A DNA stretch of 64,000 bases from Anaerotruncus sp. MC2020 (lineage in GTDB: Bacteria > Bacillota > Clostridia > Oscillospirales > Ruminococcaceae): contig JNKE01000017.1 of the NCBI GenBank assembly GCA_000701945.1, forward strand, positions 62,001-126,000. The letters run 5' to 3'. Numbering within the stretch: position 1 is the stretch's first letter; the number at the start of each line of letters is the position of its first letter. The notes beneath the pieces are model-generated. The model made no database searches. It was not told where the DNA came from and saw only the letters and a program-made list of their open reading frames with translations. The position numbers and the translations under genes are program-made. Below, in pieces: positions 6,736 through 14,846 of this stretch.

Positions 6736-7149
6736 ATGATAAGAGAGATAATACACGACCCTATCATCCTTTCAATAAAGTCCAAAGATGCGACAGAAGA
6801 TGATATACAGACCGCGAAGGACCTTGCCGAAACGCTTGAACACCACAAGGACGGCTGTGTCGGAATGGCGGCAAATATGATAGGCGTATCGAAGAGGATA
6901 ATCGCATTTTATGATGACAAGAAGATAGTCACGATGTTCAATCCCGAGATAACGCAGAAAAATCAGCCTTACGAAACAAAGGAGGGCTGTCTTTCGCTGC
7001 TTGGCGAGCCTCGCTCCGTGACAAGATACAAAAGCATCAGGGTACGCTATCAGGACAGGTATATGAAAAGTCACGAAAAGCGCTACAGCGGCTTTGCTGC
7101 GCAGATAATCCAGCATGAGGTCGACCACTGCAGCGGAATACTTATATAA
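6736..7149 (+). CDS. def: Peptide deformylase-like protein
   Basis: The 137-residue protein carries the three peptide deformylase motifs. Motif 1 is VGMAANMIGV near residues 43-52, motif 2 is EGCLS near 82-86, and motif 3 is QHEVDH near 126-131. The Cys and two His residues for the metal and the catalytic Glu (HEVDH) are present. In motif 1 the usual glutamine (GxGxAAxQ) is replaced by methionine, and that Gln normally stabilises the reaction intermediate. The enzyme family removes the formyl group from new proteins. This may be a secondary or functionally shifted copy, because no fmt neighbour is present. AAGGAGAACAAAAT precedes the ATG. It lies 29 bp after the esterase. Confidence 0.85.
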   Translation: MIREIIHDPIILSIKSKDATEDDIQTAKDLAETLEHHKDGCVGMAANMIGVSKRIIAFYDDKKIVTMFNPEITQKNQPYETKEGCLSLLGEPRSVTRYKSIRVRYQDRYMKSHEKRYSGFAAQIIQHEVDHCSGILI

Positions 7150-7177
7150 CTCACGACCTGTTCTCATGCGCTTTTGC

Positions 7178-7206
7178 TTGATTTTCAAGCAGTATTATGT
7201 TATACT
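7178..7206 (+). promoter_or_regulatory. Promoter of the HAD hydrolase gene
   Basis: TTGATT-N17-TATACT, 32 bp upstream of the start codon. Confidence 0.7.
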
Positions 7207-7238
7207 GATTACAATATATTATTGTATCGGAGGTCAAA

Positions 7239-8072
7239 ATGGCAAATAAGAAGACTGCTATCGCATTGATGTATGATTTTGATAAAACTCTCTGTACAAA
7301 GGATATGCAGGAGTACGGCTTCATTTCCAATATGGGTATGACATCGGGCAAATTCTGGGCTGAAACGGATGAGCTGATGAAAACCGCGAAAATGGATTCG
7401 GTCCTTGCGTATATGTACATGATGATAAAGAAATCGAATCAAAACGAAAAGTCTATCCATAGAGAGGACTTCGTTGAACTTGGCAAGAGCATCGAGTATT
7501 TTGAGGGCGTAGATACGTGGTTCAGAAGAATAAATGAATATGGAAAGGCTCATAATGTAATGATCGAGCACTACATTATTTCCTCAGGCATCAAGGAAAT
7601 AATAGAAGGCAGTTCGATCGGTAAGGAATTCAAGGAGATCTATGCCTGTGAATTCCTTTATGACCACAATGGCATCGCAGTATGGCCCAAGACTGCCGTG
7701 AACTTCACGGAGAAGACCCAGTATCTCTTCAGGATAAACAAGGGCGTTCTCGATGTGACAAATAATTCTGACCTTAATAAATATACTCCTGAGGACGAAA
7801 GAAGGATACCGTTCAGGAATATGATATACATAGGTGACGGATTTACAGATGTTCCGTGCATGAAGCTGACCAAAGCCAACGGCGGGCATTCTATCGCGGT
7901 ATATGCCAAGAGGAAGAAACAGACCTCTGTGGAATTGCTGACTGCAAACAGGGTGGATTTTGTAGCGGAAGCTAATTATTCGCAGGGCGGAGAGTTAGAG
8001 AAAATAGTTTTTTCGATTATTGATGAAGTAATAGCTCACGAGAACCTGATGAAGCTGAAATCCAAAAAGTAA
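7239..8072 (+). CDS. HAD-superfamily hydrolase
   Basis: The 277-residue protein shows the haloacid dehalogenase motifs. Motif I is YDFDKTLCT near residues 12-20 (the nucleophile Asp and the +2 Asp). Motif II is IISSG near 112-116, and motif IV is IGDGFTDVPCM near 199-209. A lysine between them is likely motif III. A cap domain lies between motif I and motif II (C1-type position). It is probably a cytoplasmic phosphatase acting on a small phosphorylated molecule, but the substrate is not evident. The gene has its own promoter and ribosome site (ATCGGAGGTCAAA). Codon use is more AT-rich than in the genes further right. Confidence 0.85.
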   Translation: MANKKTAIALMYDFDKTLCTKDMQEYGFISNMGMTSGKFWAETDELMKTAKMDSVLAYMYMMIKKSNQNEKSIHREDFVELGKSIEYFEGVDTWFRRINEYGKAHNVMIEHYIISSGIKEIIEGSSIGKEFKEIYACEFLYDHNGIAVWPKTAVNFTEKTQYLFRINKGVLDVTNNSDLNKYTPEDERRIPFRNMIYIGDGFTDVPCMKLTKANGGHSIAVYAKRKKQTSVELLTANRVDFVAEANYSQGGELEKIVFSIIDEVIAHENLMKLKSKK

Positions 8073-8184
8073 TCGTATGTTTGAGCAAATGGCTAAAAAC
8101 AGCTTGATCTCAGCCTCAGTCAATTATGCGGACAGCTCGCAAAAAAACGGAGCAGTTGAGTGCGCTCCCGCATAGAAAAACAGT

Positions 8185-8212
8185 AAAAGCCACAGATATC
8201 TCTGTGGCTTTT
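8185..8212. terminator. Bidirectional terminator
   Basis: AAAAGCCACAGA-TATC-TCTGTGGCTTTT is symmetrical with A and T tracts on both sides. It serves the HAD gene on the plus strand and the Fic gene on the minus strand. Confidence 0.85.
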
Positions 8213-8215
8213 GTT

Positions 8216-8806
8216 TTATTCTATCATTTCCTCCAGTACATCTCGGAGCATGGATATGTCTCCCTGAGCAGCCCTGATAGTGGCGATGTTCAGCATATCC
8301 GAGTCGCAGCGTGCGAAGTCTATGCTGCGGTCGGTGTTCCTGACGAGGAGCGCGACAAAGAGGCGGAGCGTCCTGCCGTTGCCCTCACGGAACGGGTGCA
8401 GCATATTCAGCTCGTGGTAGAGGTCGGCGAGTTCGGTGATAAACTCGTCATCGGACATACCGAGCAGATAGTTCTGAGCCTTCAGCCGCTCGAATTTCAG
8501 CCTGCCTATTTCTGCGAGCTCTGTATGCTTGCAGAAGACCGTGCCCTTTTTGGAGATGTTGATAGTGCGCAGAGCTCCCGCCCAGTCGTACAGGTCTCCG
8601 AAGAGGAAGCGGTGCAGCGAGCAGTAGAAGCTGAAGTCGACGTTTACGAATTCTGTCTCCTTCTCGGCTTGGATACCGCGCAGGAGCGTTATCTGCTTCT
8701 CTACGGCGTCAAGCTCTGACTGGTCGCGTATGTCCATTTTATTTATGAGGACTGTTGAATCGGGGTAGCAGTTCCACTGGCAGCCCTCAATATTGTAAAC
8801 AGCCAT
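8216..8806 (-). CDS. Fic-domain protein (putative adenylyltransferase toxin)
   Basis: The 196-residue protein contains the Fic core motif HPFREGNGRT near residues 136-145. That motif positions ATP and the catalytic histidine for AMP transfer to a target hydroxyl. The GDLYDWAGALRTINISKKG segment near 70-88 is the usual Fic beta-hairpin flap region. No N-terminal inhibitory helix is present in the protein itself; it is supplied by the 56-aa gene just upstream. The two genes overlap (TAATG), which fits a VbhT/VbhA-type toxin-antitoxin pair. The start at MAVYNIEG was chosen because ACGGAGCAAGTA precedes it. The target protein is unknown. Confidence 0.87.
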   Translation of the reverse strand: MAVYNIEGCQWNCYPDSTVLINKMDIRDQSELDAVEKQITLLRGIQAEKETEFVNVDFSFYCSLHRFLFGDLYDWAGALRTINISKKGTVFCKHTELAEIGRLKFERLKAQNYLLGMSDDEFITELADLYHELNMLHPFREGNGRTLRLFVALLVRNTDRSIDFARCDSDMLNIATIRAAQGDISMLRDVLEEMIE

Positions 8807-8976
8807 TACTTGCTCCGTGAGTCCTTGACTATCTTGTCCTTGAACTGGCTGAAGGTGAGCTCTCCGCTGAGGCATTTCCTCACGTTGTCTATCTCCCTGT
8901 CGGAGAAGCGGTAGCCCTCCATGCGAACGGACGCAAGCTGATTCTGTAGCGCTTTTTCGGTAGTGATATTCTGCAT
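8806..8976 (-). CDS. VbhA-like antitoxin of the Fic protein (56 aa)
   Basis: This 56-residue protein has the antitoxin pattern of class I Fic pairs. An N-terminal helix carries the inhibitory motif S-x-x-x-E-G, seen as SVRMEG near residues 16-21, whose Glu blocks ATP gamma-phosphate placement in the partner. A three-helix bundle follows (YRFSDREIDNVRKCLSGEL), ending with FSQFKDKIV. The start follows AAGGAGCTGATAAAA. Its stop shares a base with the Fic start codon, so the two are translationally coupled. The order antitoxin then toxin is standard for such modules. Confidence 0.82.
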   Translation of the reverse strand: MQNITTEKALQNQLASVRMEGYRFSDREIDNVRKCLSGELTFSQFKDKIVKDSRSK

Positions 8977-9007
8977 TTTTATCAGCTCCTTACCATGATA
9001 TTATAAT

Positions 9008-9472
9008 TCATGCGCGGGAGTTTGTCAATAGGCTGTTTGCAGAAAAGCGGTCGGGCTGCTCCGTCGGCTGCGGCAGCGATATCGTAAGCATATCCGCCAC
9101 GGCGACCCTTTCGCCGTCAGTGAACACGAGCTCGTTTGCGTATTCGTCGTATATCCGCACTGTACCGACCTTTTCGGCGTATCTTCCACCCGACTTGCGC
9201 TCATCTGGGACGAAGTACACCACCCTCACCTCGGGTTGCTCATCGAGCCTGTCGAGCAGCAGGTTCAGGCTTGCGTTGAGGGAGTTTATCTCGTCCTCGG
9301 TCAGCTCAATGCGGCTGTCGGTCAGACGGGCGGTCTCGTCCACGGCAGCGTCATAGCCGACGAGTGCCGCGAACGGGCTGAACTGCGCAGCCCTGTCCGA
9401 CGCGGACATCGGCGAAATATCGCCGTATCGAGGGCGTGTGAGCTCTGTTATGGAGCCGTAGCTGTCAGACAT
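9008..9472 (-). CDS. YolD-like protein linked to the Y-family polymerase
   Basis: The 154-residue protein carries the segment MSASDRAAQFSPFAALVGYD followed by a run of E-R-T residues. This is typical of the YolD-like proteins that accompany SOS-controlled Y-family polymerases in Firmicutes. It lies 22 bp downstream of the polymerase gene on the same strand and probably shares its LexA-controlled promoter. The start at MSDSYGS was taken because GGAGG lies 9 bp upstream of that ATG; the upstream GTG is too close to the ribosome site. The role of YolD proteins is not well defined. A function as a polymerase partner or regulator is inferred from gene linkage. Confidence 0.75.
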   Translation of the reverse strand: MSDSYGSITELTRPRYGDISPMSASDRAAQFSPFAALVGYDAAVDETARLTDSRIELTEDEINSLNASLNLLLDRLDEQPEVRVVYFVPDERKSGGRYAEKVGTVRIYDEYANELVFTDGERVAVADMLTISLPQPTEQPDRFSANSLLTNSRA

Positions 9473-9494
9473 TGATGTCACCTCCGTTTATGGT

Positions 9495-10988
9495 TCATGC
9501 TTTGTGTCCGCCTATCTGGCGGTTGCGCTCCTTGGCGGTAGCTCCCTCGGAGTAATTTTTGCCCTTCAGCACAGCGTTCTTGCCGAATCTGTGCTTTATC
9601 CCGAGCATTGCCTCCTGAAGGGCGCGCTCTTTTTCGAGGGCTGCTTCATCGCGGCAGCGCTCCCGCATGGTCTCCTCGGTGTCGAACAGGCTCAGCTGCT
9701 CGAAGTGCTCGCTTTCGGGGATATCCTCCTCGCGGATAATGTTGCAGGCGACGAGCGAGATGCGTTTCGCGAGCAGGCTCTTGTTGAAGATACGGTCAAA
9801 AAGCGTCATTGCCGCCTCGGTCATTTTGCGCGTGGAGGAGGTGTGTCTGGGGAGGTTCTGCGTACCGTGAGCGTGCTTCGGTATCTGTCTGCCGTAGCTG
9901 TCGCGCACGAGCTCGCCCGTATACGTTCCGAACTCAAGGCTTGCGCGGTCATAGCCGACCGTCAGCACTATCTGATTTGTGACGACGCCCTTGTCCACGA
10001 GGTCGAGCGACAGCATATCCGCCATTTCCCATACTATCAGGCGGGTCTGATAGTAGTCGCAGGGCTCCTGTAGCACCTGTCCCGAGGTGATGCTGCTGCT
10101 CGACGGCTTATACGCCTTCACATCGGCGATAGTGGTCGGCTCGACGCCCCATGCGTGGTCGATGAGGAGCTCCGCATTCTTGCCGAAGGTCTTGTACAGG
10201 CGTCCGATGTGGTAGCGGTCGAGCGACCACACGGCGATATCGCCCATTGTGTGTATGCCGAGATTTTCGAGCCGCGCGGAAATGCCCTTGCCCACGCGCC
10301 AGAAGTCGGTTATCGGCGTATGCGACCACCAGTTCTCCTTGTAGGACTGCTCGTTCAGCTCCGCGATACGCACGCCGTCCTTGTCCGCGGGGATATGCTT
10401 GGCGACGATGTCCATCGCGACCTTGCACAGGTACATATTCGTGCCAACGCCTGCTGTAGCGGTTATGCCCGTCTCCGCGAGCACAGCCTGTATCAGCATA
10501 CGCGCAAAGCCGTGACCGTCGGTCTTGTAGGTGCTGAGGTAGCCAGTGGCGTCGATGAACACCTCGTCTACGGAGTAGGCGAAGATGTCCTCGGGGGCGA
10601 CGTATCTGAGGTAAATGCCGTAAATCCGCGCGCTGACGTCCATATAGTGCGCCATTTGCGGCGGCGCGACGATATAATCGAGCGCGAGCGACGGGTCTGC
10701 GGCGAGTTCCGAGTAGATACAGCTCTTGCCCGTGAGCTGTCTGCGCGGAGCCCTTCGCGCACGCTCCCTGTTGACCTGTCCGACGCGCTGTATGACCTCG
10801 AACAGTCTTGCTCTGCCCGATATTCCGAAGCTCTTCAGCGGCGGAGTCACAGCGAGGCATATTGTTTTTTCAGTCCTGCTCATATCTGCAACTACGAGGT
10901 TGGTATCCAGCGGGTCGAGCCCGCGCTGTACGCACTCGCAGGAGGCATAGAAGCTCTTGAGGTCGATAGCTACGTATACCTTGTCCAT
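9495..10988 (-). CDS. Y-family DNA polymerase (UmuC/DinB-like)
   Basis: The 497-residue protein is an error-prone lesion-bypass polymerase. Catalytic motifs are VAIDLKSFYASCE near residues 5-17, with the first metal-binding Asp, and YSVDEVFIDATGY near 135-147, with the Asp-Glu pair. A helix-hairpin-helix region follows around 215-260 (WRVGKGISARLENLGI), then the little-finger domain. Near residue 440, QLSLF matches the beta-clamp binding pentapeptide. The start at MDKVYVAID follows AAAGGCGGCGGAAT. Upstream lie a perfect sigma-A promoter and a LexA box, so induction by DNA damage is expected. It forms a unit with the YolD-like gene. Confidence 0.92.
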   Translation of the reverse strand: MDKVYVAIDLKSFYASCECVQRGLDPLDTNLVVADMSRTEKTICLAVTPPLKSFGISGRARLFEVIQRVGQVNRERARRAPRRQLTGKSCIYSELAADPSLALDYIVAPPQMAHYMDVSARIYGIYLRYVAPEDIFAYSVDEVFIDATGYLSTYKTDGHGFARMLIQAVLAETGITATAGVGTNMYLCKVAMDIVAKHIPADKDGVRIAELNEQSYKENWWSHTPITDFWRVGKGISARLENLGIHTMGDIAVWSLDRYHIGRLYKTFGKNAELLIDHAWGVEPTTIADVKAYKPSSSSITSGQVLQEPCDYYQTRLIVWEMADMLSLDLVDKGVVTNQIVLTVGYDRASLEFGTYTGELVRDSYGRQIPKHAHGTQNLPRHTSSTRKMTEAAMTLFDRIFNKSLLAKRISLVACNIIREEDIPESEHFEQLSLFDTEETMRERCRDEAALEKERALQEAMLGIKHRFGKNAVLKGKNYSEGATAKERNRQIGGHKA

Positions 10989-11021
10989 ATTCCGCCGCCT
11001 TTCTGTCATTTCAGCACTAAA

Positions 11022-11035
11022 AGAACTTTTGTTCT
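11022..11035 (-). promoter_or_regulatory. LexA (SOS) box
   Basis: AGAAC-TTTT-GTTCT, a palindrome matching the Gram-positive GAAC-N4-GTTC LexA/DinR operator. It lies just downstream of the -10 box, where bound LexA would block transcription of the Y-family polymerase operon. Confidence 0.85.
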
Positions 11036-11046
11036 TCTGTAGATTT

Positions 11047-11075
11047 ATTATAACAGATACGGTTTAGAATGTCAA
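11047..11075 (-). promoter_or_regulatory. Consensus promoter of the Y-family polymerase operon
   Basis: TTGACA-N17-TATAAT on the minus strand, a perfect match, 59 bp upstream of the chosen start codon. Confidence 0.88.
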
Positions 11076-11100
11076 GTACCAATTTTTATCTGTGTATGCT

Positions 11101-11172
11101 GCACAAAATCTCATCAGACCGTGAAACGGCGGCAAATGACGAAGAACCCGTATTTCACGGTGAATTTTGTGC
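11101..11172. repeat. Long interrupted inverted repeat
   Basis: GCACAAAAT (11101-11109) pairs with ATTTTGTGC (11164-11172). Further in, CCGTGAAA pairs with TTTCACGG, and TCA with TGA. The loop is about 26 nt. It lies between the SOS operon and the MATE gene, with no coding frame. Confidence 0.65.
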
Positions 11173-11332
11173 TTTGTGCTGATAAAGTGACAAATGTCAC
11201 TGCCAAAATGATGAATGTAATCTTTACAGCGGACGGCTGAGATAATATAATATTATAGGATAGGGGAGTGTTTCGTGTTTTGACGGCACACTGCTCCTGC
11301 CGATATATGGTATGGGAGAAAGACTTTAGGAA

Positions 11333-12694
11333 ATGGACAGAAGAACGATACGCAACGATTTTTTCAGATATATCTTTGCGAACATGATAAGCTCGATAGG
11401 TGTATCGGTATATATTCTCATTGACACATTTTTCATCTCTAAGGGCATGGGGGCGGACGGACTTGCCGCGCTGAACCTCTCGCTGCCCGTATTCAGCTTC
11501 CTCAACGGCTTCGGGCTCATGCTCGGCATGGGCGGAGGCAGTATATTCTCGATGCTGTATTGCAGGACCGAGCGCCGCGAGACCGACAAGGTATTCACCA
11601 ATGCCTTCATGGCGATGCTGCTCATCGCGGCATTATTCGAGACAGCGGGGATATTCCTCTCGGGACAGATAACCCGCCTCCTCGGTGCTGACGAGCACGT
11701 ATTCGCCCTCTCGCACGACTACCTGAGGACGATACTGCTGTTCTCGCCTGCATTTCTGCTGAACAACCTGATAGTGTGCTTCCTCCGCAACGACTGCGCA
11801 CCGAAGCTCGCGATGCTCGGTACGCTGTGCGGCAGTCTCGCCAATGTTGTGCTCGACTATGTATTCATATTCCCGCTCGGCATGGGCATGAAGGGCGCGG
11901 CACTCGCTACGTGCATAGCGCCGTTCGTCAGCCTCAGCATAATGAGCATACACTTCCTCACGGGCTGGAACGCCTTCAGACTGCGTCTTATGCTGCCGTC
12001 GTGGAGTATGCTGAAGGAGATAGTCTCCCTCGGACTTCACGCCTTCTTCACCGAGGTCTCGGGCGGACTCGTTATATTCGCCTTCAACAGCGTTATCCAC
12101 CGCCTCATGGGCAATGCGGGCATTGCGGCATACGGAGTCATCGCAAATATCGCGATAGTGTTCACGGCACTTTTCATCGGACTCTCGAGCGGTGTTCAGC
12201 CGCTGATGTGCCGATATCACGGACGCAGGGACGAGAAGGCGATAAAGTATCTGCTTCGCCTGTCGCTTATCACCTCGGTCATAGCGGCGATATTCTCGTA
12301 TGTGCTGCTGTTTGTGCACACGGTTCCCGTAGTGCGGGCGTTCAACAGCTCGGGCGACGTGAGTATGCGTGAGATAGCCGAGAACGGACTGCGTATCTAC
12401 TTCCTGTATATGCCGTTCATGGGCGTGAACGCGATAATGTCGGTGTACTTCTCGTCCGAGGAGAAGCCGCACATTGCTCAGATGATATCGCTCCTCAGAG
12501 GAACGCTCCTCGTTATACCCGCCGTATTCGCAGCGTATCTGCTGCGCAGCATAGGGCTGGTATGGCTCGCAGTACCGATGTCGGAGCTGCTGACCGTGAT
12601 AACAGCGTGGTGCATATATTTCTTCATCAGGAGGAAGAGCACGGTCTCGGCAGGGCTGCCGAAGCCCGCGAGAAGGCTCTCCGCCGATATGTGA
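11333..12694 (+). CDS. MATE-family multidrug/Na+ (or H+) antiporter
   Basis: The 453-residue protein has about twelve membrane segments in two similar halves, as in MATE exporters of the MepA/NorM group, which expel cationic drugs and metabolites using an ion gradient. N-terminal family features include a conserved stretch with ISSIGVSVYILIDTFFISKG at about residues 19-38 and GGGSIFSML near 67-75. Hydrophobic blocks with glycine-rich turns follow to about residue 435. The start at MDRRTIRNDFF is preceded by a weak TTTAGGAA. A terminator follows, so it appears to be a single-gene unit. The substrate cannot be deduced. Confidence 0.88.
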   Translation: MDRRTIRNDFFRYIFANMISSIGVSVYILIDTFFISKGMGADGLAALNLSLPVFSFLNGFGLMLGMGGGSIFSMLYCRTERRETDKVFTNAFMAMLLIAALFETAGIFLSGQITRLLGADEHVFALSHDYLRTILLFSPAFLLNNLIVCFLRNDCAPKLAMLGTLCGSLANVVLDYVFIFPLGMGMKGAALATCIAPFVSLSIMSIHFLTGWNAFRLRLMLPSWSMLKEIVSLGLHAFFTEVSGGLVIFAFNSVIHRLMGNAGIAAYGVIANIAIVFTALFIGLSSGVQPLMCRYHGRRDEKAIKYLLRLSLITSVIAAIFSYVLLFVHTVPVVRAFNSSGDVSMREIAENGLRIYFLYMPFMGVNAIMSVYFSSEEKPHIAQMISLLRGTLLVIPAVFAAYLLRSIGLVWLAVPMSELLTVITAWCIYFFIRRKSTVSAGLPKPARRLSADM

Positions 12695-12714
12695 CAGCAA
12701 GTCCGCAGACGTGA

Positions 12715-12742
12715 CCGCAAAAAGTCCGTTTGCGGGCTTTTT
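12715..12742 (+). terminator. Terminator after the MATE gene
   Basis: CCGCAAA pairs with TTTGCGG around AAGTCCG and is followed by GC and a run of T residues. Confidence 0.8.
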
Positions 12743-12745
12743 TGC

Positions 12746-12774
12746 TTGAAAAAAACGCAGGGATATGTTATACT
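12746..12774 (+). promoter_or_regulatory. Promoter of the metallophosphoesterase gene
   Basis: TTGAAA-N17-TATACT, 31 bp upstream of the start codon. Confidence 0.7.
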
Positions 12775-12805
12775 GATGATATAATTATTATTGGGGGACT
12801 GAGAT

Positions 12806-14800
12806 ATGAGAGTATCGGTCATAACAGCGGCATTTACAGCCGCCGCCCTGGCAGTCATGCAGCTGCCGCTCGGAGCCTTCGCAGCCTCGGATATGTACTT
12901 CACAGTCACGGAGGTGCAGAGCTCGGATATCAGCACTATAACCGCCGACGGGGAGAAGTGGTTCAAGGTCGGCAGCTTCGATGACGACAAGGACTATATC
13001 ATCACCGTGAAGGACAAGGACGGCAGACAGTATATGCTCACCGTCACGGACGGCGAGAGCAGCGGCACTGTATGGAGCTACTACAGGCAGACTATGGTGT
13101 CGAGCACTACTCCGCGGTTCACCTCGCTGAGGTCGGAAAGCAGCTATCTTGTCTGCTCGGGCGATGCGCTCCGCACGGCGTATACGCGCTCGGTCAGCGG
13201 CGACCTTGTGTGGGAGCACATAGGCTCGACCCTGCGCTACAACGAGGGCGGAACATACTCCTACCTGCGGTATGACGCTGACAGCGAGACTCCGTTCTCG
13301 TTCACGCGTGAGCAGTCGGAGGCAGCAGAGGTCGATATATACACGAAGGGCGAGCAGCTCGAGCGCTGTATCGTCAGTCAGCCGCACGCAGAGAGCTATG
13401 TGCTCGAGGGCAGCGGCTACGCTGCGCCGAGGTTCACGGTCGGGCTGTCGGACGTCGATGCAGACAGCGTGAAATGGTACGTCGACGGCGAGGAGCAGCC
13501 CTGCGGCTCGCTCAGCTTCACGGCTGAAACGCTCGCGGACAGACCTGCGGGAGTACACCGCGTGAGCTGCCTTGTCGAGGCGCACGACGACAGCGGTATC
13601 CGCTGCCGTGAGCGCTCGGAGGACGCGCTGTTCGTTATAGCGAAGGGCGTAGCGCCCGATTCCTTCCTGACGTTCTCGGACGTCCATGAGGAGTACGGGC
13701 TCATCGGCGACGCGATAGAGAACGTTATAGAGCGCACGGGAGGCTATATACCGTCGCTCGTCATATGCACGGGCGACTTGGTGAACGGCACGAAGGCTGA
13801 GAAGGATATCATGCTTGAGCGATACTACCCCCGAATCATCGCGGAACTCGGCGGGCTTGACACGGTATTCGTCTCGGGCAACCACGATTCGGGCGGAGCT
13901 GCCTCAGCCATGTCGGCAGCGGCAGACCTCGGAGCAGGGGAGAGCCTCTCTTCGGACGGCGGACAGATATTCTGCGGCAGCTCGGAGGCTGTCGCGAGGA
14001 ACGGCAGGAACAGCCGCTATGCCAATGGGCTTATCGTGTACGGGCTCAATCAGGAGGCGGTGATGAAAACGAAGGACGGCGGGACGGTTTGTTCATATGA
14101 GGACGTCATCGGCGGCGTTGACGCCTTCCTGCGCGATGCAGCGAGAAACTACCGCGGCGAGCTCGTGGTGATATCGGCTCACACGGGACTCCACACGCTC
14201 GGCATACAGCCCGATTCTGTGAACAGGAACGGAATGAGCATCAGCGACTGGATAGGCGAGAATGCGTACAATATCGATGGTTCATACGAGCTCGCGTCGC
14301 TGATAAACAGCTATGCGGAGCGGTACGGCATGGACATCATGTACCTCTTCGGGCACGACCACTCACGCAGCGAGACCGAGCTCATCATGACGGACGGCAG
14401 CGAGCTCATATCCACGGTCAGATATGAGGACAAGATGACGGGGACTCAGCCGCTGCACTTCACATACGCGCATTCGGGCTATCTCTCGACGCAGATAGGC
14501 AGCGCCGACAGCAGCTTCAGCTTTGTTTACAGGGACGGCGGCAGCTTCGTATACGAACTCATCCGCACCTCCGACAACAGAACGCGCCGCACCGATATCG
14601 CGGCGAAGTATGTCGCTCCGCCCGAGACTACGGCGGCGACCTCCTCAGCGGCGACCTCGACCGCTGCGACGACCACGGCGACCACAGCCGTCGGACGCAC
14701 CGACAATCCAAAGACAGGCGACGATATGAGCGCGTTTTTTGCGGCTATGCCCGCACTGCTGCTGCTTGCAGTCGGAACGAAAAGGCGAAGAAAGCGATAA
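12806..14800 (+). CDS. Wall-anchored metallophosphoesterase
   Basis: The 664-residue protein is exported and probably sortase-anchored. It has a signal peptide (about residues 1-27) and a beta-rich N-terminal part of about 250 residues. The calcineurin-like phosphoesterase motifs follow: SDVHEE near 291, TGDLVNG near 321, SGNHDSGG near 355, ISAHTGLH near 455 and FGHDHSRSE near 514. These bind a two-metal centre for hydrolysis of phosphate esters. A Thr/Ala-rich stretch then leads to NPKTGD near 634, a hydrophobic segment and the tail KRRRKR. This matches an NPxTG-type cell-wall sorting signal. Likely roles are extracellular nucleotide or phosphodiester breakdown for phosphate supply. A terminator shared with the opposing kinase follows. 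Confidence 0.86.
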   Translation: MRVSVITAAFTAAALAVMQLPLGAFAASDMYFTVTEVQSSDISTITADGEKWFKVGSFDDDKDYIITVKDKDGRQYMLTVTDGESSGTVWSYYRQTMVSSTTPRFTSLRSESSYLVCSGDALRTAYTRSVSGDLVWEHIGSTLRYNEGGTYSYLRYDADSETPFSFTREQSEAAEVDIYTKGEQLERCIVSQPHAESYVLEGSGYAAPRFTVGLSDVDADSVKWYVDGEEQPCGSLSFTAETLADRPAGVHRVSCLVEAHDDSGIRCRERSEDALFVIAKGVAPDSFLTFSDVHEEYGLIGDAIENVIERTGGYIPSLVICTGDLVNGTKAEKDIMLERYYPRIIAELGGLDTVFVSGNHDSGGAASAMSAAADLGAGESLSSDGGQIFCGSSEAVARNGRNSRYANGLIVYGLNQEAVMKTKDGGTVCSYEDVIGGVDAFLRDAARNYRGELVVISAHTGLHTLGIQPDSVNRNGMSISDWIGENAYNIDGSYELASLINSYAERYGMDIMYLFGHDHSRSETELIMTDGSELISTVRYEDKMTGTQPLHFTYAHSGYLSTQIGSADSSFSFVYRDGGSFVYELIRTSDNRTRRTDIAAKYVAPPETTAATSSAATSTAATTTATTAVGRTDNPKTGDDMSAFFAAMPALLLLAVGTKRRRKR

Positions 14801-14806
14801 ACGAAA

Positions 14807-14846
14807 GACCTCCCGCGGGACACAATGCCGCAGGAGGTCATTTTTT
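14807..14846. terminator. Terminator between convergent genes
   Basis: GACCTCC-cGCGG pairs with CCGC-aGGAGGTC and is followed by ATTTTTT. It lies between the phosphoesterase and the opposing histidine kinase and overlaps the kinase stop. Confidence 0.8.

Noticed and set aside
11633..12700. 355-codon open frame antisense to the MATE gene
   Set aside because: Highly charged, Arg/Glu/Tyr/His-rich translation without any family pattern or ribosome site; the plus-strand MATE protein is clear.
12788..13885. 365-codon open frame antisense to the metallophosphoesterase
   Set aside because: No start signal or family match; the metallophosphoesterase motifs are on the plus strand.
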